From the NCBI GenBank assembly GCA_963800065.1, contig CAWCZO010000008.1, positions 1,050,659 through 1,114,658 on the forward strand: DNA of 64,000 nucleotides, written 5' to 3'. Source of the stretch: CAWJFJ01 sp963800065. GTDB taxonomy: Bacteria > Actinomycetota > Acidimicrobiia > Acidimicrobiales > UBA8190. How positions within the stretch are numbered: position 1 is the first letter of the stretch; each line of letters begins with the position of its first letter. The translations under genes were made by a program, and so were the position numbers. Under the pieces are notes generated by a model, which was given only the letters and a program-made list of their open reading frames with translations, was not told the origin of the DNA and ran no database searches. This document shows positions 14,490 to 23,350 of the stretch, piece by piece.

Positions 14490-15140
14490 ATGCCCCGTCT
14501 TCCCACCGACACCGCCCAGCCCCCCGACACGGTCGAGCCCCCCGCGTGGCCGACGGCCCCCCGGCGACCACCCGGCCCGAGCGTCTGGTGGGCCGTGATC
14601 CCGCTGGGGATCGCCGCCCTGGTCCTGGTGGCCGGGGGCATCAGTGCGGCCCTGACCACCAGCGGGAATGCCCAACCGGCCTCGATCCGCTCGATCCCGA
14701 CGGTCCGGGGAGCGACCGTCAGGGCCGTCCCCGGCCGCGGTGCCCTCCGACCGATCATCAGCGGCGGGCAGCCGCCGCAGGACATCCTGAACGTGGTTCC
14801 GCTCCCCGAGGGCACCATCGTCAAGGCCGGGTCGGCCACCGACAACGGCATCGGGCTCTACGACCACTCCCTGTCCTTCACCGTCGGCGTGTCCGAGGAG
14901 CGGGTGATCAGCTTCTTCCGCGCCGAGCTCCGGGCCCTCAAGTGGCAGCTGGTGACGCAGGGGGCGCCTCCGCACGGCGCCCCGGGGTACCAGATCGTGG
15001 GCCAGCACCCGAGCGACGACGGTTACGAGTGGGAGCTCGGTGTGACGGTGGCCCCCACCACGTTCGGTTCCGGATCGCACGCCACGGCGCAGACGACGTC
15101 CTTCACGATGAGATTGTTCGCCGTCACCGACGACGACTGA
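14490..15140 (+). CDS. Single-pass membrane/secreted protein of unknown function
   Basis: A 216-residue protein from ATG 14490. The N-terminal 30 residues are Pro-rich and cytoplasmic. One transmembrane segment follows (VWWAVIPLGIAALVLVAGGI), then an extracytoplasmic domain of about 150 residues without cysteines (LNVVPLPEGTIV, FRAELRALKWQLV). I do not recognise the domain. Its last 118 bases overlap the convergent GT87-like gene, so one of the two ends may be mis-set. Both frames look coding. Confidence 0.65.
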   Translation: MPRLPTDTAQPPDTVEPPAWPTAPRRPPGPSVWWAVIPLGIAALVLVAGGISAALTTSGNAQPASIRSIPTVRGATVRAVPGRGALRPIISGGQPPQDILNVVPLPEGTIVKAGSATDNGIGLYDHSLSFTVGVSEERVISFFRAELRALKWQLVTQGAPPHGAPGYQIVGQHPSDDGYEWELGVTVAPTTFGSGSHATAQTTSFTMRLFAVTDDD

Positions 15141-16534
15141 CCGCTCGAGACGTTCTCCGCTTCGAGGGTGGGGGCCTCCTCGACGGGCCGGGTGAGGGCG
15201 GGGGCGAACTCCTCGCTGCGCAGGAGCCAGGCCCAGATGAAGAAGTTGATCGGGTAGAGCAGGTATCCGATGCGCGTCGCCGGGGCCACCAGGATGGCGA
15301 CGAGCATGACCCAGCCGAGCAGGCGGGAGAGGTCGGCCGCCGAGCGGGGTGTGTGGCGGACCAGGACGAAGAGGACGACGAGACCGCCCACGATGGCCAC
15401 CACCGCCGTGAAGAGCCGGTGGATGCCGGGGAACCAGGAGACGATGGCGTGTCCGAGGAGAGGGCTCGAGGCCGGTGAGGTGATACCGGCCAGACCGAGC
15501 GGGAAGCGGACCACGTTGTCGATGAAGGCGGCCGGGTTGCCCACGAAGGTGGGGAGGATCGAGGGGATCATGACACCGGCCAGGCCGGCCGCCATCCACA
15601 GGGCGGGACGCCGACCCCGGTTGCCGTCCCGGTCGACGGCCACCAGGAGGGCCAGGAAGGCCAGCGGCCAGGCGGTGACCTTCATCGAGGCCGCCACACC
15701 GAGGGCGATGCCGGCGGCCAGGGGTCGTCGTCGCTGGATCAGGACCAGGCCGAGGAGCAGCAGGGCGGCGATGGGGAGATCGTCGCCCCCCGTGGCCAGG
15801 GGAAGCGCCGCCGTGGGGAAGACGGTCATGGCCTGCAACGACAGGACCCTCGGCCCCGATGGACCCCGACACATGGTCAGGGCGGCCACCACCACCAGGA
15901 TGGTGATGAGGGAGAAGGCCACCCGGGCGTCGGTCAACCGGCGCGGCGCCTTGGTGCTGCTGGGCAGGCCGAAGAGCGACATCAGGGGGAGGTAGGGGTT
16001 GTAGACGTCGTAGGCCGGCTGCCCGGCCGGGGCCGAGATGCGCTCGTGGTGCCCGTCGATGTCCCGGTAGAGAGGCTTCCCGTGGGCGAGGCGGGACCCC
16101 GATCCCTCGACCACCAGGGCCTCGGGTTGGACATGGGAGGTGCCCCCGCTGTCGGTCTGCCAGAGCACCTCGAGGGCCAGCGGGCCCAGGGTGGCACCCA
16201 CGAAGACGACGAGGAAGATGACGGTGCGTGACGTCGTCCAGTGCCACGTCGTCGAGGTCACACCCGTCGTTTCCCCGGCGTCGTCGGGACCGGCGTGTCG
16301 CTCGGCCCGGCGCCGCGCCCGGCGGGCCGACACCGCCGAGGCCACGGCGCCCACGGCGTAGGGCCCGACGGCCAGGCGCCCCCACTGCTGGTAGAGGGCG
16401 ATCGACGACCCTTGGGCCGTGACGATGGCGAACAGCGCCGATGCCGCGTAGAGAACGGCGTCGCGCTCTTCCGCGCTCCACGACGCGACGGCCCGGGCGC
16501 CGCGCCCGAGGAGGCGGCTGGGCATGGCCCCCAT
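15023..16534 (-). CDS. Multi-pass membrane glycosyltransferase-like protein (GT87/DUF2029-like)
   Basis: A 503-residue protein with about ten predicted transmembrane helices and an extracytoplasmic loop containing YDVYNPYLPLMSLFGLP. This resembles polyprenol-phosphate-sugar-dependent GT-C enzymes (GT87-type) that build cell-wall or glycolipid mannans in actinobacteria. The start ATG 16534 is one base past the S9 peptidase stop (16536), so the two are cotranscribed. The C-terminal 60 residues are hydrophilic and overlap the opposite gene for 118 bases. The donor and acceptor cannot be told from sequence. Confidence 0.75.
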   Translation of the reverse strand: MGAMPSRLLGRGARAVASWSAEERDAVLYAASALFAIVTAQGSSIALYQQWGRLAVGPYAVGAVASAVSARRARRRAERHAGPDDAGETTGVTSTTWHWTTSRTVIFLVVFVGATLGPLALEVLWQTDSGGTSHVQPEALVVEGSGSRLAHGKPLYRDIDGHHERISAPAGQPAYDVYNPYLPLMSLFGLPSSTKAPRRLTDARVAFSLITILVVVAALTMCRGPSGPRVLSLQAMTVFPTAALPLATGGDDLPIAALLLLGLVLIQRRRPLAAGIALGVAASMKVTAWPLAFLALLVAVDRDGNRGRRPALWMAAGLAGVMIPSILPTFVGNPAAFIDNVVRFPLGLAGITSPASSPLLGHAIVSWFPGIHRLFTAVVAIVGGLVVLFVLVRHTPRSAADLSRLLGWVMLVAILVAPATRIGYLLYPINFFIWAWLLRSEEFAPALTRPVEEAPTLEAENVSSGQSSSVTANNLIVKDVVCAVACDPEPNVVGATVTPSSHS

Positions 16535-16535
16535 G

Positions 16536-18476
16536 CTACGCCCCGACCGGGTCGTGACCGAAGCCGAGGACGTCGCTGACGAAGGCGATCTCGAGCTCGG
16601 CGCAACGGACCAGGGTCTCGGCCCGGCGGAAGCCGTGACCCTCGCCCTCGAAGACCACGAGATCGCAACGGACGCCGCTCGAGCGCAGGGCCGCCGCCAT
16701 CCGCTCCGCCTGATCGGGAGGGACGATGGGGTCGTCGGAGCCCTGCAGGAGCAGGACCGCCCCCGCCACCCGCTCGGGGTGGCGGGCCGGCGAGCGGTCG
16801 TCGTAGGCGTCCTTGGACTGCGGCCACGGGCCCACCAGGCGCTCGACGTAGCGCGATTCGAATTTGTGGGTGTCGGCCGCCAGTGTCTCGAGGTCGGTGA
16901 CCCCGTAGGAGACGACGGCGGCGGCGAAGGGACCGCCGGCCTCCAGGCAGCGAAGCGCCGTGAGCCCGCCGGCGCTCGAGCCCTTCACCACCATCCGAGA
17001 CCCGTCCACCAGGCCGGCGTCGGCCAGGAAGCTGGCGGCGGACCGGCAGTCCTCGGCGTCGGCCACCCCCCAGGCGCCGTCGAGGAGGCGGCGGAAGCGT
17101 CGGCCGTGACCGGTGGAACCCCGGTAGTCCACCAGGGCCACCGCCACCCCCCGGGTCGTCCACAGCTGGACTCCGGCGTCGAAGCCGGGCTGGGACTGCG
17201 CCGTGGGACCGCCGTGGCAGAGAACCACCAGAGGGGGTGCGGTCCCGACGGGACCGGCCCATCCCGGGCCCCGGGGGGCGAAGAAGAGCAGGGAGGCCGT
17301 CGTCCCCGCCACCGTCGGGAAGCTGAGCTCCTCGGCCGCCGAGACCCAGGCCCGGTCCAGAGGGGCCGCCGTGGCCCGGTGGAGCTCCTCGACCGCGGTG
17401 ACGCCCTGGCCCTTCCCCGCCGCCACCCGGTAGAGAGCGGGCGGGTCGGTGGCGCTCGTCCCCGCCACCACGATCTCGTCGCCGCCGTCGGAGACGGCAC
17501 AGCGGAGGTCGGAGACGGCGACGCACGATTGCTCCACCTCCCGGACCGCACCCGTGGACCGGTGCACCACCGCCACGTGATCACGGCCGTGGCGCCGGAA
17601 CCGGCAGACGAGGTGGCCGTCGGCCCCGACGTCGATGGCGGCCTGCCCGAGGGCCCAGTCGGCGGTGGCGAACTCGACCTCGTCGGTGGCCACGCGCCGC
17701 GGCGGCTCCCCGGGGCGCCACAGGAAGGGCTGCCACCAGCCCGACCGGTCGGAGACGAACCAGAGATCCTCCCCCGCCCAAAGCGGCTGGCCCACCGATT
17801 CGTCGGGCCCGCCGGCGATGGAGCGGGGCGAGCTCAGGGAGGGGACCCCGTCGGCCGTGTCGAGGTCGGCCACCCAGAGCTCGCTGCCGTCCCAGGGCAT
17901 GTTGGGGTGGTCCCAGGCCACCCAGGCCAGCCGGCGGCCGTCGGGAGCGGGACGGGGCGCGGCGAGGAAGTCCCGCCCGGACACGAGGACCGTCGGGTCG
18001 ATCCGTCCGAGGCGGTCGACGACGACGAGCTCGTCGTCCACCCCCCCGTCGTGGTGCCGTTCGCGCAGGCTGACCACGAAGCGCCCACCGGCCACGGGAC
18101 GGGCGTCGGCGTAGCGGTGGGACTGACCCGGCGGCGGCGGAGGGGTGAGGCGGACGGGTTCGGTCCCCGGGTCGAGCCACCAGAGGGCCTGGTCGTCGAG
18201 GGCGGTGTAGAGCAGGGAGTCACCCTCGGCGAAGTGGGCACCCCCGCCGTACTCGTGGACACGGGTGCGGACGCTCACCCCGGGAGGGGAGACCTCCTCG
18301 GCGGCGGCCCCCCGGCGCATGCGCATCACCACCGTCCGGCCCCCCTCGTGGGGCCGGCTCTCGGACCACCAGCAGGTGTCGCCCACCACCTGGAGGCCGC
18401 CCAGCGAGACCCGGGCCCCGCCCATCACGGCGGGAGAGAGCGGCGACGGCCAGGTGCCATAGGGAGCGCGCGTCAC
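16536..18476 (-). CDS. Prolyl-oligopeptidase family (S9) serine peptidase
   Basis: A 646-residue S9 peptidase with an N-terminal beta-propeller (about residues 1-370) and a C-terminal alpha/beta-hydrolase domain. The catalytic Ser is in KGSSAGG (about 501), the Asp in GSDDPIVPP (about 580) and the His in EGEGHGFRR (about 608). The oxyanion-side LCHGGPTAQ motif is present. No signal peptide is seen, so a cytoplasmic peptidase is likely. The GTG start at 18476 is divergent from the AcuI-like gene with only 22 bases between, suggesting leaderless or overlapping promoters. Confidence 0.93.
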   Translation of the reverse strand: MTRAPYGTWPSPLSPAVMGGARVSLGGLQVVGDTCWWSESRPHEGGRTVVMRMRRGAAAEEVSPPGVSVRTRVHEYGGGAHFAEGDSLLYTALDDQALWWLDPGTEPVRLTPPPPPGQSHRYADARPVAGGRFVVSLRERHHDGGVDDELVVVDRLGRIDPTVLVSGRDFLAAPRPAPDGRRLAWVAWDHPNMPWDGSELWVADLDTADGVPSLSSPRSIAGGPDESVGQPLWAGEDLWFVSDRSGWWQPFLWRPGEPPRRVATDEVEFATADWALGQAAIDVGADGHLVCRFRRHGRDHVAVVHRSTGAVREVEQSCVAVSDLRCAVSDGGDEIVVAGTSATDPPALYRVAAGKGQGVTAVEELHRATAAPLDRAWVSAAEELSFPTVAGTTASLLFFAPRGPGWAGPVGTAPPLVVLCHGGPTAQSQPGFDAGVQLWTTRGVAVALVDYRGSTGHGRRFRRLLDGAWGVADAEDCRSAASFLADAGLVDGSRMVVKGSSAGGLTALRCLEAGGPFAAAVVSYGVTDLETLAADTHKFESRYVERLVGPWPQSKDAYDDRSPARHPERVAGAVLLLQGSDDPIVPPDQAERMAAALRSSGVRCDLVVFEGEGHGFRRAETLVRCAELEIAFVSDVLGFGHDPVGA

Positions 18477-18498
18477 GGAAGCCGTACGGTACCTCCCG

Positions 18499-19554
18499 GT
18501 GATCGCCGCCCCGGGTACCCAGACCCTCCCCCAGGACTTCCCCGCCTACCTGGTGACCCGTCACCCGGCTCCGCCGGGGGCGGCGCCGGAGGAGGCCGGC
18601 GGTGTCACCCGGGGCGTGGTGGCGCTCACCCTGGCCGACCTGCCCCCCGGGGAGGTCCTGGTCCGGGTCCTGTGGTCGTCCGTCAACTACAAGGATGCGC
18701 TGGTAACGGTGCCGGGGAACAAGGTGGCCCGCCTCTCGCCCCTCGTCCCCGGCGTGGACCTGGCCGGTGTGGTGGTGGCCAGCGACGACCCCGCCCTGGT
18801 CCCGGGCACCGAGGTCCTGGCCCACGGGCACGACCTGGGTGTGTCCCGCCACGGCGGCTTCGCCGACTGGGCGCGGCTTCCGGCCGGTCTCGCCCTCCCC
18901 CTGCCGGCGGGCCTCTCGGCGCGCCGGGCCATGGTCATCGGGACCGCCGGGTTCACCGCCGCCCTCTCCGTCGACCGCCTCGAGGACCACGGGCTCTCCC
19001 CCGGTGACGGTCCTGTCCTCGTCACCGGGGCGTCGGGCGGGGTCGGCTCGTTCGCCGTCGCCCTCCTGGCCCGTCGCGGCCACCAGGTGGTGGCCAGCAC
19101 GGGCAAGTCCGGCGAGCGGCGGTGGCTGCTCGACCTCGGCGCCACCGAGGTGATCGGACGCGACGACATCGACGGCGACCCCGGTCGGGTCCTCGGTCCC
19201 GAGCACTGGGCCGGGGCGGTGGACTGCGTCGGCGGTGTCACCCTGGCGCGGATCCTGCGGAGCCTGCGCTACGGGGCGGCCGTGGCCGCCAGCGGCCTCA
19301 CCGGCGGCGCCCGTCTGGAGACGACCGTCTTCCCGTTCATCACCCGCGACGTGGCCCTCCTGGGTGTCGACGCGGTGCGGACCGACACGGGGCGTCGCCG
19401 GGAGGTGTGGGAGGGTCTGGCCCGCGACGTCACCACCCTCGACGTCGACAGGCTGGTGGCCGACGAGGTGGCCCTGGAGGGCGTGGGACACGCCATCGAC
19501 GACGTCCTCGCGGCACGCCCACGCGGTCGGGTGCTCGTCCGCCTGGGCGGCTAG
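18499..19554 (+). CDS. acuI: Acryloyl-CoA reductase-like MDR oxidoreductase
   Basis: A 351-residue medium-chain reductase of the YhdH/AcuI branch, zinc-free and NADPH-dependent. It shows SSVNYKDAL and VPGVDLAGVVV of the catalytic domain and the Rossmann loop VTGASGGVGSFAVALLA. AcuI detoxifies acryloyl-CoA to propionyl-CoA; close relatives reduce quinones or enals, so the exact substrate is inferred only. The extra N-terminal 15 residues could be trimmed to a later start. It stands alone, divergent from the S9 gene. Confidence 0.85.
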   Translation: MIAAPGTQTLPQDFPAYLVTRHPAPPGAAPEEAGGVTRGVVALTLADLPPGEVLVRVLWSSVNYKDALVTVPGNKVARLSPLVPGVDLAGVVVASDDPALVPGTEVLAHGHDLGVSRHGGFADWARLPAGLALPLPAGLSARRAMVIGTAGFTAALSVDRLEDHGLSPGDGPVLVTGASGGVGSFAVALLARRGHQVVASTGKSGERRWLLDLGATEVIGRDDIDGDPGRVLGPEHWAGAVDCVGGVTLARILRSLRYGAAVAASGLTGGARLETTVFPFITRDVALLGVDAVRTDTGRRREVWEGLARDVTTLDVDRLVADEVALEGVGHAIDDVLAARPRGRVLVRLGG

Positions 19555-19616
19555 CGGCGGCGGATCAACGGCGCCGAGGGATCGAGGGCGCCGGCGGTGT
19601 CACGGCGCCGGCCGAT

Positions 19617-20258
19617 CTACGAGACGGGGGGCGCCGTCGTCTGCGTCTGGGGCGAACCCTTGCCGAAGACGGGCGAGACGTTGACGGTGCCCCCGTTGCA
19701 GACCACGTACTGGGCGGTGACCTGGAGGGGGGTACTGGTCCCGGGCGGTGTGGCCTCGAGCCCCGTCGTCGTCGGGCACGACGTCTCGGTGCCGTTGGGG
19801 ACGTCGGAATATCCCATGTTGAAGTACGCCGTGGCTCCCCCGGCCACCTCGACGGTGGAGGGGGCGAAGTTCGTGAACGACTCGCCTCCCCCCTGGACGG
19901 TGTCGGTGGCGATATCGGTGCCGCCGGCGCCCAGGAGCTGTATCCCCGGGTAGCCGGAGAGCGGACAGGTGGCCGCCGAGGTGTTGTGGAAGCCGAAGGT
20001 CACTTCGAAGGTGCCGGCCGCACCCTGGCTCCCGAGCACGTTGAGCGTGTAGTTGGCCCCCGTGCACCCCGGGACGGTGGTGGAGCTGGTGGGTGCCGGC
20101 AGCGTCGTGGTCCCCCGGGCGGGGGCGGCCGTGGTGGTGGTGTTGGAGGACGTGGCCGACGGCTGCTTGTTCGACGAGCACCCGGCCGCGGTGGCCACGG
20201 ACAGCAGCACACAGACCACGACCGGCCGAGCCCACGGCCCGGCACCGGGATGGCTCAA
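19617..20258 (-). CDS. DUF4232-like secreted lipoprotein
   Basis: A 213-residue precursor with a signal peptide ending in a lipobox (ATAAGC). A Ser/Thr-rich linker (SSNTTTTAAPARGTTT) leads to a beta-rich domain with four spaced cysteines (PGCTG, TCPLSG, TSCPTT, VVCNGG), typical of DUF4232 lipoproteins of actinobacteria. It should be lipid-anchored outside the membrane. The TTG start (20258) overlaps the stop of the DUF151 gene by 4 bases, so it is the distal gene of that operon. Function unknown. Confidence 0.8.
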   Translation of the reverse strand: MSHPGAGPWARPVVVCVLLSVATAAGCSSNKQPSATSSNTTTTAAPARGTTTLPAPTSSTTVPGCTGANYTLNVLGSQGAAGTFEVTFGFHNTSAATCPLSGYPGIQLLGAGGTDIATDTVQGGGESFTNFAPSTVEVAGGATAYFNMGYSDVPNGTETSCPTTTGLEATPPGTSTPLQVTAQYVVCNGGTVNVSPVFGKGSPQTQTTAPPVS

Positions 20259-20755
20259 GAGGTGAAGTCCTCGGGGCGGACGGTGTCGAGGAACTGCCGG
20301 AACTCACCGACCAGCTCTTCGGGAGTGGCCGACTCGTCGTCATCCTCGTCGGTGGGCAGGAGGATGCCCTCGGAGTCCATCAGATCGTCGGCCACGAACA
20401 ACGGGCTGGCGGTCCGGACGGCGAGGGCCACGGCATCCGACGGCCGGCTCGACACGGTGAGGACGCCGTCGGTCCGTTTCAGATGGAGCTCGGCGTAGTA
20501 CGTGGCCGATCGGAGCTCGGTGATCACGACGCGCTCGAGGCTGGCGCCCAGTGTCTCGACGACGTCACGCATCAGGTCATGGGTCATCGGGCGCGGTGGG
20601 GCCACCCCTTGGATGGCGAAGGCGATGGCCGTCGCCTCGGGGGCACCGATGAAGATGGGGAGGGTCCGGCCGACCCCTTCTGTCTCGGTCAGGAGAAGGA
20701 CAGGAGTGTTCGACTGGAGGTCCACCCTCACCGCGCTCAGCCGGACTTCGACCAT
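20255..20755 (-). CDS. Bifunctional nuclease family (DUF151) protein
   Basis: A 166-residue DUF151 protein. The family signature includes GRTLPIFIGAPEATAIAFA near residue 30 and RPSDAVALAVR near residue 105. Plant homologues are nucleases; bacterial function is not settled. In actinobacteria it is conserved next to merR and garA-like genes, as here. It is followed with a 4-base overlap by a lipoprotein gene and lies 9 bases after hpt. Confidence 0.9.
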   Translation of the reverse strand: MVEVRLSAVRVDLQSNTPVLLLTETEGVGRTLPIFIGAPEATAIAFAIQGVAPPRPMTHDLMRDVVETLGASLERVVITELRSATYYAELHLKRTDGVLTVSSRPSDAVALAVRTASPLFVADDLMDSEGILLPTDEDDDESATPEELVGEFRQFLDTVRPEDFTS

Positions 20756-20764
20756 GCCTGCAAC

Positions 20765-21331
20765 TTACCGCCCGTAGAGCTGGTGGACATGCGCTTCGGG
20801 GTCGTCTTCGAGCGCTTCCCGGTCCCCGGCGGCGACGAAGCGCAGGTTGCGGTACCGGCCGGCCACGTCGAGGCCGTACCCCAGGAGAAGCTCATCGGGG
20901 GCCTCGAAGCCGGCGAACCGGACCGGGACGGGCACGATCCGACGGACCCGGCGGTCGAACAAGGTGCAGACCTCCACCGAGGCCGGTCCCCGGCGGCGCA
21001 GCTCGCCCAGGACGTAGGTCGAGGTGAGGCCGGTGTCGACGATATCCTCCACCAGGACGACGTCCCGGTCGTGGACGTCGTGGTCCAGGTCCTTCACGAT
21101 CCGGACGCGCCCGGTCCCCTCGGTGTAGGCGGAGATACCCAGGAAGTCGACCTCGGCGGGGACCGTGACCTGACGGACCAGGTCGGCCAGGAAGAAGAGA
21201 CTGCCCTTCAGGACGGCCACGAAGAGGACACCGGCCGGGTAGGCGGTGCTCACCTCGACGGCGAGTCTGGCGGCGGCGGTGGCCAGCTCACCGCGGTCGT
21301 GGAGGATCCGGGCGCCGGCGCCCGGGGTCAC
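20765..21331 (-). CDS. hpt: Hypoxanthine phosphoribosyltransferase
   Basis: A 188-residue type I phosphoribosyltransferase for purine salvage (hypoxanthine/guanine plus PRPP to IMP/GMP). The PRPP-binding motif VVLVEDIVDTGLT is near residue 95. The flexible-loop segment SAYTEGTGRVRIVKDLD precedes it and VKDLD matches the family. It overlaps merR by 4 bases. Its position inside the merR-DUF151 block is not the usual tilS-hpt-ftsH setting. Confidence 0.93.
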   Translation of the reverse strand: MTPGAGARILHDRGELATAAARLAVEVSTAYPAGVLFVAVLKGSLFFLADLVRQVTVPAEVDFLGISAYTEGTGRVRIVKDLDHDVHDRDVVLVEDIVDTGLTSTYVLGELRRRGPASVEVCTLFDRRVRRIVPVPVRFAGFEAPDELLLGYGLDVAGRYRNLRFVAAGDREALEDDPEAHVHQLYGR

Positions 21332-22377
21332 CCGCCCAATTGGTCGCGCAGGGCGTTGCGCAGGAGAACGGCCCGCAGGGACTGACCCAGGCGGGACAAC
21401 TCGGCCACGTTGTCGACGGCGCGTTGGCGGGCCTCGGGATTGCGCTGCTTCAACAGGGGCAGGACGATCTGCTCGATGAAGCCCGCCTCGCGCTCGGCCG
21501 CATGCTTGTGCAACCGGAGGTGTCGTGCCTCGACACCGAAGCGGGCGAAGCCGGCGGCCGTCCGGGCGATGGCCAGGGCGTCGTCATCGTAATAGGTGAC
21601 CCCACCCACGGCGCGCCCGCCCACCAGGCCGAACGATTCCAGTTGCTGGACGTCACCCACGGTCAGGCCGGCGGCCGAGGCCAGCTCCTCGATCGTCATG
21701 CTGCTACCCGACATGGTGGAGGCCGGCACCTCGGCCACCGTCGGGGCCGGCGCCGACGGTGCCTTGGCCGGGGGTGCCGCCGCCGACTTGGATGCGGCCC
21801 GGCCCCCGGCCGGACGCGACGTGGTGCTGCGACGAGCGGCCGAGGCCACCGGAGGGGCCTTCGGCGAGCCCTCGTCACCGGCCGGGACGAAGGTGGCGGC
21901 CGCCATCTCCGCGGCACCGACCGGGGCCGGCGCCGACGTCTCGAACCCGGGCAGGGCCGATCCCGACGCCGAGCGCCCGGTGCCGGCCGTCGCCACCTGG
22001 GCCCCCTGGCCCACGAGGACCGGCTCGGGCCGCCGGCGGCCGTCGGCGGGGTCGGCCTCCTCGGTCACGTCGTCGTCCTCGACCAGCGCCTCCACCGGGG
22101 CGGTGTCGAGCCCGTCGAGCCCGTCGGCCCCGGCCTCCTCGTCGAGACGTCCCTTGATGACCTTGAGGGGCAGGAAGTGCTCCCGCTGCTGGCGGAGCAC
22201 CCAGCGCAGGCGCTCCACATCGGGCTCGTAGAATTTCCGGTACCCCGACGGGGTGCGCTCCGGGTTGACGAGACCCTGGCTCTCGAGGAAGCGGATCTTC
22301 GAGATGGTGACGTCGGGGAACTCCTGGCGCAGAAGTGTCAGGACGTCCCCGATGGACAGATACGTCCGGCCGCTCAC
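21328..22377 (-). CDS. MerR family transcriptional regulator
   Basis: A 349-residue protein with an N-terminal winged-helix MerR DNA-binding domain (YLSIGDVLTLLRQEFPDVTISKIRFLESQGL). A long Ala/Pro-rich low-complexity linker follows (about residues 90-220), then a second helical domain containing a MerR-like repeat (LTVGDVQQLESFGLV). This double layout matches the MerR regulator found beside garA-like genes in actinobacteria. The effector is unknown. It overlaps hpt by 4 bases. Confidence 0.9.
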   Translation of the reverse strand: MSGRTYLSIGDVLTLLRQEFPDVTISKIRFLESQGLVNPERTPSGYRKFYEPDVERLRWVLRQQREHFLPLKVIKGRLDEEAGADGLDGLDTAPVEALVEDDDVTEEADPADGRRRPEPVLVGQGAQVATAGTGRSASGSALPGFETSAPAPVGAAEMAAATFVPAGDEGSPKAPPVASAARRSTTSRPAGGRAASKSAAAPPAKAPSAPAPTVAEVPASTMSGSSMTIEELASAAGLTVGDVQQLESFGLVGGRAVGGVTYYDDDALAIARTAAGFARFGVEARHLRLHKHAAEREAGFIEQIVLPLLKQRNPEARQRAVDNVAELSRLGQSLRAVLLRNALRDQLGG

Positions 22378-22399
22378 CGGCGTCTCCCGGCCGGCGGTG

Positions 22400-22882
22400 T
22401 CACTCGTCCACCGCCGCCAGGTAGACGAGTTTGAACTTCCCGATCTGGACCTCGTCCCCGGTGGCCAGGACAGCCTCCTCGATCCGCTCCCGGTTCACGT
22501 AGGTGCCGTTCAAGGAGCCGACGTCGCGGATCGAGTAGACCCCGTCGCGGCCGACGAACTCGGCGTGACGCCGGGAGACGGTGATGTCGTCGAGGAAGAT
22601 GTCGCTCTCGGGGTGCCGGCCGGCCCGGGTGACGTCGGAGTCGAGGACGTAGCGGGTCCCGGCGTTCGGTCCCCGCTTCACCACCAGGAGCCCGGCTCCG
22701 CTGGGGCGTTCGGGCAGTGTCACGGTGAGCTCTTCGTCACCGGCCTCACCCTGGGCGTCGACCGGGTGCAGGGTGACGGTGGTATCGGCGGTCGGCGGTC
22801 CGAGCACGCCGCCGCACGACGAGCAGAAATTGGCGCTCGTCGGGTTGCGGTGCCCGCAGTTGTTGCAGAACACGCCATCCAC
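22400..22882 (-). CDS. FHA-domain protein, GarA-like, with N-terminal zinc ribbon
   Basis: A 160-residue protein. The C-terminal half is an FHA phospho-Thr-binding domain (GRHPESDIFLDDITVSRRHA, then DVGSLNGTYVN) very like GarA/OdhI, which switch 2-oxoglutarate metabolism according to Ser/Thr kinase signals. The N-terminus has a double zinc ribbon (CNNCGHRN and CSSCGG) in place of the GarA leader, but a TTVT stretch near residue 35 could serve as the phosphorylated segment. Glutamate synthase and a 2-oxoacid oxidoreductase, possible targets, are also in this window. Confidence 0.88.
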   Translation of the reverse strand: MDGVFCNNCGHRNPTSANFCSSCGGVLGPPTADTTVTLHPVDAQGEAGDEELTVTLPERPSGAGLLVVKRGPNAGTRYVLDSDVTRAGRHPESDIFLDDITVSRRHAEFVGRDGVYSIRDVGSLNGTYVNRERIEEAVLATGDEVQIGKFKLVYLAAVDE

Positions 22883-22917
22883 GCTAGTTCCTCACCTGGT
22901 TCCGTCTCGCCGGGGCA

Positions 22918-23298
22918 CTACCCCGCGGTGAGCTCCGAGTAGCCGGCGGCGTCCAGGAGGCCGGCGACGGCGCTCGGCTCCGTGGGGACGATCTCGCAGA
23001 TCCAGCCGTCTCCGTAGGGGTCGCTGTTGAGCTGTTCGGGCGCCGACGTCAGTGCCTCGTTCACGGCCACCACCTCGCCGGCGACGGGCGCGTAGATCTC
23101 CGAGACCGACTTGGTCGACTCGACCTCGCCCAGGACGCCGTGCGCATCCACGCGCGATCCGAGCTCGGGGAGGGAGACGAAGACGACGTCCCCCAGAGCG
23201 TCCTGCGCGTAGTCGGTGATGCCGATCCGCACCCTGCCGTCGTCCTGGCGGACCCATTCGTGGTCGGAGCTGTAGTGCAATCCGTCGGGCACCTGCAT
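22918..23298 (-). CDS. gcvH: Glycine cleavage system H protein
   Basis: A 126-residue lipoyl carrier of the glycine cleavage system. The lipoylation Lys lies in ESTKSVSE near residue 64, flanked by GITDYAQDALGDVVFV and by SDPYGDGWI. Length fits the family. It precedes the garA-like gene on the minus strand (35-base spacer), a conserved actinobacterial arrangement. The P and T proteins are not in this window. Confidence 0.96.
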   Translation of the reverse strand: MQVPDGLHYSSDHEWVRQDDGRVRIGITDYAQDALGDVVFVSLPELGSRVDAHGVLGEVESTKSVSEIYAPVAGEVVAVNEALTSAPEQLNSDPYGDGWICEIVPTEPSAVAGLLDAAGYSELTAG

Positions 23299-23350
23299 GG
23301 CGGGGACCCTACCGGAAACGCCCCGGGAACGCCCGGGGTGACCACCACCC

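Noticed and set aside
16524..19007. Long plus-strand frame over the S9 peptidase gene
   Set aside because: The minus-strand frame has the full catalytic triad. The plus frame is low-complexity shadow sequence.
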